Below, piece by piece: positions 43,501 to 54,841 of a DNA stretch of 64,000 bases; position 1 is the stretch's first letter, and every line of letters starts with the position of its first letter. The notes beneath the pieces were generated by a model. That model did not search any database, was not told the origin of the DNA, and was given only the letters and a program-made list of their open reading frames with translations. Origin of the DNA: Chlamydomonas sphaeroides (Eukaryota > Chlorophyta > Chlorophyceae > Chlamydomonadales > Chlamydomonadaceae); contig BDDC01000189.1 in the NCBI GenBank assembly GCA_001662425.1, forward strand, positions 26,471 through 90,470, written 5' to 3'. A program made the position numbers and the translations under genes.

Positions 43501-46093
43501 AGCCATGTCACACTCCGGCGGTGCCTCTGTCTTGCCCTGCAGGTGGAGTTCCTGGCCCTAGACAAGCAGGAGCTACAGGTGGGGCTTGGCCCGGTGCTGT
43601 TGCTGTGCTGACTAGGGCAGGACGCGGTGGCCAAGGCGCTTTATGGCTTCATGCCGGAGCGCACGCGGCGCGTCCTTTCCTCGCATCCTGTGCGGTGCGC
43701 TGCGTGACGCGCCTCGCTCATTGTTGCTTGGCATGCCCGCTCCCCAACTACAGCTGGAGCTGGAGCTGGCTCAGATGGACGCAGCGGCGCCGTCGGCCTC
43801 GGCCTCAGCCAGTGGCATGGCGTCGCAAGAGCGCCGGCAGCTGCACGCGCGCATCCAGGTGAGCGCGGTCACTAGATCTACAACAGACAGCCGACGGTGG
43901 ACAGGAAGCAAGCCTGCATTGGTGCCCTGGAGCCTGCCACGTAGCTTGGCACAACGTGCGGGCAACCGTGACCCTCTTGCCGCCCTCCCCACTCCCCACC
44001 CCCTCCCGTCCCAAAGGCGCTTGCTGGCCAGGTGTCGCAGCTGCTGTCGGACAAGGCCGCCCTGGAGCACGAGGCTGCAGCCCTGCATCGCCATCCCCAG
44101 CAGCAAGCGCAGCAGCAGTGGACGGATGAGGGACTGCAGCACCTGCGGTACCTACAACAGCAGCAGGAGCACATGCAGCTCCATCAGCAGCAGCGGGTGC
44201 GCCGTCGCCCTCAACCCCAGCAGCAGGAGCAGCCGCAGGAACAGCGGCAGGCAGCCTCTGCGGCGTGGGGCGGCCTTGTAAAGGCCGCCACTGGCGCCTC
44301 CGCGGCCTCGCCCTCGGGTGCTGCCGCCGCGCAGCAGGCCACGCCCGTCACCGTCCCCAGGGCCGCCACCCGCACCGCCAAGCCAGCGCCGGCCCGCCCA
44401 GATGCCGGAGGCGTCGCCGCCGCCGCCGCTGGTCCGCCTGTCGCTCCGGCCATGGGCGAGATGGGTGCAGCCGACCAGTCGGCTGGCGGCAGCGACGCGG
44501 ACGGGCTGCTGCTGGCGCGGATCACGCAGCTGCAGCGCCAGGTCCGGCGGCTGGCGGCGGAGAACCAGGATCTGCAGATCCAGGCATCGGGATCCGGATC
44601 CGGATTGGGGACCAAGGTGGGTGTTGGCCCGGCGGTGGCGTGCAGTACAGCAGAGCAGGGCTGGAGCCAGGCGCGGCGTGGCCAGCGGTACGGGCGCGTG
44701 ACGTGGTGGTAGGTGCTGGGCTGGTAGTTGACCATGGTTGCGGCGCCCTTCCCTTGCCTATCAGGCCCGTGCGGAGGTGCTGACTCGGCAGCTCGAGGCG
44801 GAGCGGCGCCTGCGCAGCCACCTGAACGACTTGCAGGTGGACCCCGCCCCGCACTGTGCACCGACCTGCTGGCCGATGGGGGCTGACTCGGTGTGCTCCA
44901 CCACCCCTGTGTCCTGCGCTGCGTTAGGGGGCTGCGCATGTCCTACTTTCACGGCTGTCGTCGTGTCAGAGCACTGCATCTGATGTATCTGACGTCATCT
45001 GACGCCGCCACCCTGGTGCGGCTGCTCCCCTAAATTGCCATCCTGGCCATAGGTCCGCGCCGTCGAGACACAATATCCGCCGCCGCCGCCCCACCAGCCG
45101 CCCTCAGCCGCGCCGCCGCAGCCCATGGCAGAGGCGACGCCGCCGCTGCCGGTCGTGTCGCCAAGCTTGGCGGCGCCGCCGCCGCCGGCGCTGGCAGAGG
45201 GCCCCATGTACGAGGTCGAGCTGCTCGTGGTCCCGTCGGTGCACTCGTCGGCTGTGCTACAACGGCGGCGCGGTGCGCCAGCGGGAGGAGAGCCTGGACC
45301 GGCGCAGGGGCCTGCATCCGGCTTGCCTCCGCTGGCGCCACAGAGCCAGCGCGGCGCCGGCTCCGCCGCGCCGGCCGCCAGGCCACGCTCCGCAGTGCGC
45401 TCGCGCTCTGGCTCGGCCGGAGCCTCCGGCTCGGGCTCCGACTCCGGGGCCAGCGCCCGCTCAGTGACGTTCGCCGTCGGAGGCAGCGGCGCTTCCGCTA
45501 GGCCCGGCCAGCGCTCGGCCATGTCGTCGGGCGGCGGCGCCGCTGGCGGCGGCCGGTCGGCCATGTCATCTGGCGGCGGCGCCGCCAGCGCCGCCACCAC
45601 GGGTTTCAACTCCATGTCGGCAGAGTTGGGGGATGCGGAGGAGCTCGCCTTGAGCGGACTGTCAACGGGCTTGGTCTCCAAGGGCGAGGGGAAGCAGGGG
45701 CCTTGGCGGGACCGCGCGGGGGGGCCGGAGGCCGCCATCGCGGGGCCACGGAGGAGCGTGGGCTCGGGCAGCGCCCGCAGCAGCGGCAGTGGGGCTGAGG
45801 GAGAGGGCCGCGCCGGCGGCGGTGTGCGGAGTAGTCGGGACGGGAGCCGGGGCAGCGGCCGGAAGGGCGATGAGAGCGGTGGCTCGGCGCGGGCGTCGGG
45901 CGACGGAGGGCAGCGTGGCGGGAGCGGCTGCAGCGGGCGGGCGGGGTTCGTGGCGGCAGCGGCTGCGGCGAGGCGGGCGGGTAGCGGGTCGGGCAGCGGG
46001 GGTTACGGGACCGAGGGCTTCGAGGCGTACACGAGCGGGGACGGCGGCGGCGGCGGCGGTGGGGCAGGCGAGGAGAGCGATGGCGTGTTCTAG
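37565..46093 (+). CDS. Very large Ser/Ala/Gly/Arg-rich protein with coiled coils, function unknown
   Basis: Ten exons, 37565-37630, 37810-40542, 40786-40971, 41124-42929, 43117-43347, 43543-43578, 43754-43858, 44017-44616, 44765-44836 and 45053-46093, give 2,291 aa. All nine introns are in phase 0. Exon 1 encodes MTRGDRDLAALQSVLQAYSA. The 911-codon exon 2 is mostly disordered, with SR-like patches (RRRSPSPP), acidic-serine clusters and one ordered-looking segment at about residues 694-755 (DPWQIARQRLAPGQRHRLVR, then a helix ending QLASWLTGLEP). Exons 4-9 carry coiled coils (CQELESQLAAVYGEMDRLAS; LRSQLQQLQSKLGELEAENE; ITQLQRQVRRLAAENQDLQI; LTRQLEAERRLRSHLNDLQ) and a Gln-rich block in exon 8. 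The last 346 codons are Gly/Ser-rich. The intron 5 donor is GC (gcaagc). The coiled-coil segments suggest a scaffold, possibly cytoskeletal; SR-like patches leave an RNA-related role open. I recognise no family. Confidence 0.75.
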
Positions 46094-46901
46094 GCGGAAC
46101 CCGGACTTTGATCGGAGCGATTTGTGTGTGACGGTATCGTAGAAGGGCCGGGATTGTGGACTCGAGTTTCGGCGTCAACTGGGTCTCGCGTGTGGGTGGG
46201 CATCAAAATCGCTGTTGCGTCCCGGATGATGTCCCAGGTGGAAGCGCTCTGTCATGGTTGATATCGGAAAGCAGGGGGGGATATCAACCCCCCTGTCGGA
46301 AAGTCTGGTAGCTTTGCAACGAGCACCCGGCCTCCAGTTGGTCCCAAGCCACTACGGCAAGGCGTGCACCCCAGCAAGAGGAGCTGCTCTGACTGTGAGA
46401 AGTGGATGCCAGCCGTGGGCGCTGAGGGCTGGAAGCAGGCACAGTGGCACACCGTACAGGCTGAGGCGCCACCACACGCAGTGGAAGCCGCCTTGGACAT
46501 ACGACAAAAGGGGTGCTGTGCGATGGGGGTTTTTCAGCACGCAGGAGTGCAGCATTCGCCTTCCGGGCCGGGCAGGCAGAGGGTGTGGGGCGAGGTGGTG
46601 GTCTGGGGTGTTGCACGCATGGTGGCGGCAGGCCCCTGGGTCAACGTAAGCCAGCTCCCGTTGTTTTGTTCTCTAGTTGATCCTAATAGGCTTGCGTTAC
46701 TTGAAACATTGGACCGGCGTAGTATCGTATGTTCGATAGGGCCCCAATCTAGAAGTTCTCTACTGAAACTCGCTGCACGCGACAGCCCAGTACTCTTTGG
46801 CGGACAGGCCATCTAGGTTCCAGCTCCTAGCACCGTTTCAGGACTTGCTCGTCTAGTCGTCACGTCGATCCTGCTTACAGCATCGTAATCGGCGCGTCAA
46901 C
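46094..46901. other. Spacer upstream of mitochondrial HSP70
   Basis: About 0.8 kb. It contains a strong hairpin at 46272-46295 (CAGGGGGG paired with CCCCCCTG around ATATCAA) flanked by direct TCGGAAAG copies. AGAAGTTCTC at 46751-46760 is only a loose fit to a heat-shock element (inverted GAA/TTC). The region beyond about 46600 is AT-richer and likely holds the HSP70 promoter. Confidence 0.4.
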
Positions 46902-49900
46902 ATGCTCCAGCAGGCCGTGAAGAGCGCGCTTGGCGCTGGCAGCCTACAGGTTAGCGAATAATGAGCCGACCGGAGCTCGGCAGCGGGGCCGAGCGGGAAC
47001 TCCTACGACGTGTGGGCGCCGGCGCCTCACGTCGTGGGGCCAAGGTCGACGCAATGCTGACGGTCGCACTCTCCCGCGCTGGATTGATTGCAGGCTGCCC
47101 GCGGTGCCCTCGCGTTCGATTCGGTGGCGCTCCGCCTGTTCAGGTGCGCCACGCCATCCCTTGATTGACGCAACCAGCGAAGCCTCAAGACGCGCTGCCC
47201 AGCTGCCTGTGTACACGTCGCTGATCCTGGACGGATGGGGTATGCGTCGGCTGCCCCCGCAGCGTGTCGGCTGGCGTCCAATCCGATGCGGTCATCGGCA
47301 TCGATCTGGGCACGACCAACTCCTGCGTGGCCGTGATGGAGGGCAAGGTGCGGGAAGCGCGCCCGGGGTGGCCGGGCAACCTCGGGATGTGGCGGGCCCT
47401 CCGGGGAGGCGCCGGGCGGCAGCGTGCCAGGTCCACATACCGTTGGCTGCCAAGGACATTCCACGCTCTCTGCCAGCCGCACTTGCTGGATGCCTTCCGC
47501 CAGTGCCCCAGCGCTTCATACCCCGCCATCCGCTGCTAGCCGTCCTGGGCCGCTGGCCCGTGTCAACGCGACGTGCTCGCCTTGTCCGGTTGTACCGTCA
47601 CCGTCACCAAGGGCTTGCGCTTTCGTCCCAGGCCTTGTGCCCACGCCCAGCCTCATGAAACCCGTGTTTCCTCTCATGAAACCCCTGCTCCCTCGCCCCC
47701 ATGACCCACTCCCCAGACGGCCCGCGTCATCGAGAATGCGGAGGGTGCCCGCACCACCCCCTCGGTGGTGGCCTTCACGGATAAGGGCGAGCGCCTCGTG
47801 GGCCTGCCCGCCAAGCGCCAGGTGGGGCGGCGTGCGTTCCTGTTGGATGATAGCGTGCTGCGTGGGGAGGAAGTTTGACACGGGCGAGAGCTGGGGGCTG
47901 GGTTGGCGTGGCAGGTGCTGGGTTGGACAAGCCGTCTAAGGCCTGCCCGCCAAGCGCCATGAGGCGTGTGCGCGGCACGTGGCGGATCAGTCTGCGGGTG
48001 CAGAGGTCCTCGAAGGCCCTTCAGCACGTGTTGGGGACATGACATGCTCCATGGTTGCCGGCTGTGGCCCTTCGCCGGTGGCACCGTGGCACGGAGCGTT
48101 TGCGGGCTGGAACTCCCTTTGTGCGGTCAGCAGCTTCGTGCGCAACCTCAGCAGCTACGGCCTGCCACCCCTCACGACGTCGGAGGCATGGGCTAACTGC
48201 GACCCCAAGCGTCGCAGCGGGCACGGGGACAGAAAGTGTCGGGCGCGTAGCGGGGGCCCTCCCTGCGGCTGGCGTCGCGCTTTGGGCGCAGCACTCTCAC
48301 CGCTGGCTGCCTTTTCCCCATTGCGCAAGGCTGCCATACGCAGCAACTGCTCCGAGGATCACTGGCGCCCCCGCCGCCCCTGCTCCATGCCGACCTCTGC
48401 CGGCCTCCCTCCCTCCCACGCTCTTCAGGCCGTGACCAACCCCACCAACACGGTGTACGCCACCAAGCGCCTCATCGGCCGCGCCTTCGAGGACCCGCAG
48501 ACCCAGAAGGAGGCCAAGGTGCGGCCCAAGCAAGGGCGAGGACGCGGGGGCAAGGCGGCAGGGCAGGGCGGGCATGGAGGCCCGGCGTGGGGTCCACAGC
48601 GTGGGGACACGACCAGGTTGGCAAGGGCAGGGTGACAAGAGGCCAGGAGCTTGAGGAGCGGTAGCCAAGGAGCGGTGCGGCGCCGGCGCAAGGGGGCGGG
48701 CCCGGGATGGGGTGGCAAGGGCAGGGAAGGGCACGTGCCGCAGGTCGTCAGCTCGGCCCGTGCAGCCAACCTCCCCTTCTGCTCGGAGCGCAGGGCAAGC
48801 ACGCTGCACATGGTGCGGCTGTCCGGGCGCGGCTGCGCCGGTTGTGTTGTGAGCTGGGGCGCTGCGGCATGTGCCTTGCGGGCCGGGCTGACGGGACGCA
48901 CGCCCTGCTGCTGCTTTGCCGCCCGCGCTTGTCCTGCCGTACGACAGATGGTGCCGTACAAGATCATCAAGGCGCCCAACGGCGATGCCTGGGTTGAGGT
49001 AGGACGGGCTGCAGGCGGAGCGGGGCGGGACGGCGGGTGGCGGAACACCAGGCGGTCGACGCCAGCGTGTTCACACCGGGCAGGGCCGTAGCCTGGAACA
49101 GGCGACCGCCCTTCGGAGCGTTGCTGGGCCGGGTGGCTGCGCTGGGCCTAAGCGGCTGCTGGCGGCGGCCGAGGGGCGCCCAGGCAGCAATCCGCGCACC
49201 CAACACGCCTCTGCTGCACCGCTCCCCCTGCCTTACCTACCTCAGGCCGGCGGCCAGAAGTACAGCCCCAGCCAGATCGGCGCCTTCACGCTGACCAAGA
49301 TGAAGGAGACGGCGGAGGCCTTCCTGGGCCACCCCGTGAGCAAGGCCGTTATCACGGTGCCGGGTGAGCCGCGGGGGTGTGCGGGGCGATGTTGTGTTGT
49401 GCAGCCTGTGTTTGTGTCTGTGTCTTCCTAACCCTTGCTGACCCCTCCCGTCCCTCGCTGCCCGTACCGGCCCCAGCCTACTTCAACGACTCGCAGCGCC
49501 AGGCCACCAAGGACGCGGGCCGCATCGCCGGCCTCGAGGTGGGCCGCTGGGCGGCGGCAGGGGCGGGAGCGTTGGGAAGGGGCACGCGAGGGCATGGGTT
49601 TGGGACTGGACAAGGGGTGGGCAGCGCGAGGGCGTCTGCAGCATGCTGGCCGAGGGGCGGTGCGGGCGGAGGTGGTGGGGGAAGGAAAGGTCGAGCTGGC
49701 GGTTGCACGGTCTGGGAGAGCCAGGAGGCACCGTCTGGCGAAGAGCGGCGCTCGCAAAGCAGCCGACAGCAGGGCGCGCGCCGCCACTAGCGCGGCGTCG
49801 ACAAGCTTCTGCAGCGCTGGCTGTGTGCACGACGAAGTGCTGCCGTCGGCCGCGGCAGCGTGCACATCTAGCAGGGTCCGACTAGGGGGCAACCGCATAG

Positions 49901-52900
49901 CAGGTGGAGGCAGGCGGAGGCGGACGGAGGCGAGCGACGCCGCCTCCCAGGCGTGAGGTAGCAGCCCGAGCCGCTCCGCAGCTGCTGCGCCTCAGCAAGC
50001 GGCGGCGCTCCTCGCGCCCCGGGGCCGCAGCGGCGCCCGCGCGTGTGACTCCTGTTCGGACGATGGGCTGCGCTGCCGACTGCCCTCGACCGCACCTCAA
50101 CCGCTTCTTAACCGCTCCCCGACCGCTCACCCGTCCGCCACAACCGCCGCCAGGTGCTGCGCATCATCAACGAGCCCACCGCCGCCGCGCTGGCGTACGG
50201 CACGGACAAGAAGGAGGGCCTCATTGCGGTGTACGACCTGGGCGGCGGCACCTTCGATATCTCCATTCTGGAGATCATGGGCGGCGTGTTTGAGGTCAAG
50301 GCCACCAACGGAGACACCTTCCTGGGAGGTGCGCTGCGCACGAGGGACGGAAGGGCAGGAGACAGGGGGCCCAGGGACTGGCGTACGGGGCGGCTGGCGA
50401 GTGGTGTGGCGTGCTCATGCCCGTACGCATGCTTGGCCCTGGCTGATGGCCTCTCCCGCCCTCTCCCCGGCAGGCGAGGACTTTGACAACACCATCCTGC
50501 ACCACCTGGTCGCCGAGTTCAAGAAGGACCAGGTGGGGATGGGCCTTGCAGCGACCACATCAGTATGAAAGAAGTAGGACTGCGTGACCGGTATCGGATC
50601 TTGTTGTACGTATTCTTACGTGCTTTGGGTGCACCACCTGCTTGCCGAGTTCAAGGAGGACCAGGTGTGGTGAGACGGGCCATGTGACATGAGAGCCGCG
50701 CGCGTCCGTCCGAGGCAAGAGTCGCGTGCCGCCCCCAAGTGCCGCCGTCAACCGTGGCCGCCGGCCCCCTGTCCTGTCCGGTCCGGCCCTCACGCAACAG
50801 GGCATCGACCTGTCCAAGGACCGGCTGGCAGTCCAGCGTCTGCGCGAGGCCAGCGAGAAGGCCAAGTGCGAGCTGTCGTCCACCAACAGCACCGACATCA
50901 ACCTGCCCTTCATCACGGGTGAGGCGAGCAGCCACGGGGGGCGCAGGCGAAGTGCCCACCGCACCCTCCGCAACGGCAGGGCGCAGAAGTAATCCGCAGG
51001 AGCTCGTGCGCGTCTCTTTGACGTGGCCCAACAGAACATGCCATCTAGCCTCTGTGTGCCCGCACCCGATACCCCCACCACGTCCGTGCCTCCTCCCGCC
51101 CCAACGTTCGTATCCCACCCCACCCCGGCACCGCAGCCGACGCCTCGGGCCCCAAGCACCTGGCGCTGACGCTCACTCGCGCCAAGCTGGAGGTCCTGGT
51201 GGGCGAGCTGCTTGAGAGGACCAAGCAGCCCTGCCTGCAGGCCATGAAGGACGCGGGTGAGGGGCCTGAGGAGGGGTGGGGAGGGGAGAAGCAGAGAGGC
51301 AAGGAGAGTGGGGGCGGAGGATAGGAGGCGGGGTGGGAGGGAGCCCGGAGGCATTAGGAGATGGGGTGGCCGGATGATATGGTGGGATGGACCAGCGGTG
51401 AGAAAGGGCGTAGTTGTGAGTGTGGGGGTATGAGGAGAATCAATGAACGGGTTACAGGACGGAGGATCTGGGACGAGCCTGACAACAGCGACAGGACGGG
51501 GTGCGCCGGGCCCGCCGGGCCCGCCGCCCACGGCGCGGACGGCGCCGTGCAGGTCGCCTGGACACCGGGTCACGGGGGTGTGCTCACATCATCTGCCTGC
51601 CCTGCCTGCCGTGCCTGCCCTGCTAGGCGTCAAGCCCGAGGACGTGCAGGAGGTGCTCCTGGTTGGCGGCATGACCCGCATGCCCAAGGTGGGGGAGACG
51701 AGTGGGAGGGAGGGCATGGCGGAGGGGGGGCGCGAGGGTCAGGCCATGCAGCATTGCGACGGCACCGTGGCATTGCGATGGGACATGGCTCCGGCTTCGC
51801 ATCGAGCGCAGGCGGGCCTTGTGGAAGGACGAGGCATGTGGACATCGAGGGTCGGGTGGTGGTGAAGAGTAAAGGTGACGCGAAAAGGCTGACCACCATT
51901 CGCATGAAGCCCAACCCTTCCCGGAAGCTGTCGGCAACCCTGAGTGGCCTCCCATCACGACCGCCCTCCGCCCTGGTGTCCCTCAGGTCAACGAGATCGT
52001 CAAGGAGATCTTCAAGCGCGACCCCAGCAAGGGCGTTAACCCTGACGAGGTGGTGGCCATGGGCGCCGCCATCCAGGGAGGCGTGCTGCGGGGAGACGTG
52101 AAGGTGCGAGGGCGGAAGACAGGAGGGCGGCAGGGCAGGGCAGAGCAGGGCCGACACGGGTGGGCAGAGCAGGGCCGACACGGGTGCTCAGCCAGTGGGG
52201 TGGATGTGCCGCACCTGGTGTTTCCAGGGCCGGCCGATCCATGGCGACGCAAGCAACGGCGACTGCAGCAGCGCCGGTGCCCTCTTCACGTGGCTCATGT
52301 GGCTGGGGCGGCCGGGCATTCAGCGGTAGCATCCGCCATCTCCTCACGTCCACCCCCGTATCTCACGCCGCCCCGCCTCCCCCTCCGCCCCTCAGGACAT
52401 TCTGCTGCTGGATGTGACGCCCCTGTCGCTGGGCATTGAGACGCTGGGCGGCGTGTTCACGCGCATGATCAACCGCAACACCACCATCCCCACCAAGAAG
52501 AGCCAGGTCTTCTCCACCGCCGCCGACAGCCAGACGCAGGTGCGACGCCGGGGGGCTGCTTGCTGGCGCACGGACCGCCCGCCCGCGGCCAGTCGCGCGG
52601 CGGCACCGTCTTGTCCTCGTGTCCCGCCTACCGCTCACCGGGACGGCACGGCCCTTCTTGCTGGCTCCTCACCCCCCTTCCCTCCCGCGCACCCCAACCC
52701 TTCCTTTCCAACCCCTCAGGTCGGTATCAAGGTGTTCCAGGGCGAGCGCGAGATGGCGGCCGACAACAAGCTGCTGGGCCAGTTTGACCTGGTCGGCATC
52801 CCGCCCGCGCCGCGCGGGGTGCCCCAGATCGAGGTGAGGCTGCGGGGCAGCGGCACCTCCGGGGCCTGGCGGGTTGGTTGCGAGCAGCGCGGCGGCAGGG

Positions 52901-53918
52901 CATGGGGACACGGGCACGCAGCAGTGGCATGGGCGCTTGGGCTGTGTGCTGCAGCTGGTGCTGGCGCCCTTGATGCGCCTTCCCTTTCTAACCGGCCCAC
53001 CCCACACTCGTCGTGCTCCGGCCTTCATCTCCAGGTGACGTTCGACATTGACGCCAACGGCATCGTGCACGTGTCGGCCAAGGACAAGGCCACCAACAAG
53101 GAGCAGTCCATCCGCATCCAGTCCAGCGGCGGCCTCAGCGAGGACCAGATCCAGCAGATGGTGCGCGACGCGGAGCAGTACGCGGAGAAGGACAAGGGCC
53201 GCAAGGACATGATCGAGGTGAGGGCGCCGCGAGGTTGTGGAGTGTCTTGCGACGCTGATTGCCGGTAACGGGCCCGTCGCCAGGGAGCTTTGTTGGATAG
53301 CTGTGATACGCTGCTCTGCTGTGGTGGCGCTGCATGGGGCCCAGCGGCAGCCAGGTGGTTGCTTCGCCTCCCTCGCGCATGTCGCGGGCCCTGACGCGCG
53401 TGCCTCCCCTCCCCCCTCCCTGTCTCTCCCTGCCCCTCAGGCCAAGAACGAGGCCGACACCGCCATCTACACCACCGAGAAGTCGCTTGCCGAGTACAAG
53501 TCCAAGCTGCCGCAGGCTGTGGTGGACGAGATCAACAAGGCCATCGCCGACTGCCGCGCCGCGTCGCAGGTGGGGTCGGCGCTCGCTTGCAGCGGCGGCC
53601 AGCCAGCCAGCTAGCCAGCAAAGCGCCCTGCTACACGGCTGTGGCCCGCATGCCCTCCGATGCTGCTGGCCACGGCCTGATCAGACACGACATGGCCTCG
53701 CGCGCACGGGAGTCGACCTTTGGTGATTCCTTCCGACCCGGCTCGATGCATCCTCCCACCAGGCGGAGGACGTGGCCGACCTGAAGGCCAAGATCCAGGC
53801 GCTGTCGACGGCGTCGATGAAGATCGGCGAGACGCTTGCGCAGCAGAGCGGGGGCTCCTCGTCGTCCTCATCGTCCTCGGGCGACGCGGGCTCTTCGGAG
53901 GGCAAGGACAAGAAGTAG
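46902..53918 (+). CDS. HSP70C: Mitochondrial HSP70 (DnaK-type chaperone)
   Basis: Nineteen exons: 46902-46949, 47094-47143, 47263-47347, 47717-47821, 48429-48518, 48948-48998, 49246-49363, 49477-49538, 50154-50328, 50474-50532, 50801-50918, 51137-51256, 51627-51688, 51987-52103, 52396-52539, 52720-52833, 53035-53217, 53441-53569, 53763-53918. They join in phase to 661 aa, normal for the family. The presequence MLQQAVKSALGAGSLQAARG fits mitochondrial import. All three HSP70 signatures are present: IGIDLGTTNS (44-53), VYDLGGGTFDIS (from 229) and VLLVGGMTRMPK (to 381). NGDAWVEAGGQKYSPSQIGA is the mitochondrial rather than plastid or cytosolic form. The substrate-binding domain (DVTPLSLGIETLGGVFT) and helical lid follow, then a Ser-rich tail ending EGKDKK. 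It should act in ATP-driven import and folding of matrix proteins with GrpE and DnaJ partners. Two introns contain copies of exon edges (47940-47959, 50632-50664), and intron 14 has a 24-bp duplication near 52141-52188. Confidence 0.96.
47940..47959 (+). repeat. Copy of the 3' edge of HSP70 exon 4
   Basis: Twenty bases identical to the end of exon 4 (codons for GLPAKR plus two bases) recur 118 bp beyond the real exon end, inside intron 4. The following base changes the donor (CATGAG instead of CAGGTG), so this copy has lost its splice site. Confidence 0.8.
50632..50664 (+). repeat. Copy of the 3' edge of HSP70 exon 10, donor intact
   Basis: Thirty-three bases match the end of exon 10 (50500-50532) with three mismatches and would encode HHLLAEFKEDQ in frame, followed by an intact donor (gtgtgg). 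No AG acceptor lies directly before it. Confidence 0.85.
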
Positions 53919-54841
53919 AGCGCCCGCGGGGGCCGCGCGTGTTGTGGTTGTGGGCGCAGCTGGGAGGGCGGAAGGGGACTTGAGCCCTGAGGGCGGCGGT
54001 TGGGGTTTGAGGGTGCCAGCGGGGTTGGACACTGGCAGGAGGCAGAGAGTGGGCCGTGGGCTGGGATGAGGGGATGTGGTCGCGAGGATCGATGCACGCG
54101 CCCCGCCCCGCGCATGGGGGCGCTGGCGACGTGACGGAACGCGGAATGCAACGATCGGCGAAGAGCGGGGGCCAGGGGGTTTGACACGTGCAAGGGCAGG
54201 GGTAGCTGTGTGCGGTTGTGTGAGGGAAGCGTAGGCGCCGCGGTCGGTTGCACGGTGGGTGGTTGCGTGGACGGTGGGACGCGTCGGACGGCAGCGCAAG
54301 ACAATGCTTGACCCCTGGGTGGCCGTGCCCCACCTCCTGACCTCGACTGCTAGGCAGCCTGACCTGTTGACGTCGGCGGGAGTGGTTTCGACGGAGTTTG
54401 GTGGAGGCGGCGCAGCGCGCGGCGTGGAGTGCTGCTCGCGTGCTAGGCAGGCGGGCGCAGGAGGCGAGGCGTGGGTCGCCGGCCGTGGGCGTCCGCTGCA
54501 GCAGCGGCGCTGTTGGCGTTAGGAAGGAGGTGGCACGGTCACGTGCCGGCGTGCGCCGCTCCAGGCGGCACAGACAGCGCTGTAAAGCTGCGCAAGCAGG
54601 CTGCCGAGCGTCATGGCAAGAAGGCGTGCCGCGACACGAGGCAGGCGGGCATTTGCACACTGCTGGCCGCAACACATCCCCTTGCGCAGCACCCAATCCA
54701 CCACCTGACCCTCGCTAACATGACTTGACCCTATCTGACCCTCAGCGCCTCGCGCCCGCGTTCACACAGGGCGCAACCCACCACCTGCCCACCGTGCTCA
54801 GTTCACCCCAGCCGGACCGCCGCAAACGCGCTGGCTCGTGC
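53919..54841. other. Convergent 3' spacer between HSP70 and the EF-hand gene
   Basis: Both flanking genes end here. No supported ORF was found. TGTAA occurs at about 54581 on the plus strand, some 660 bp past the HSP70 stop, perhaps too far to be its poly(A) signal. TGACCCT is repeated several times near 54708-54740. Confidence 0.4.

Noticed and set aside
46272..46295. Rho-independent terminator
   Set aside because: The hairpin has no U-tract, and such terminators are not used by nuclear RNA polymerase II genes.
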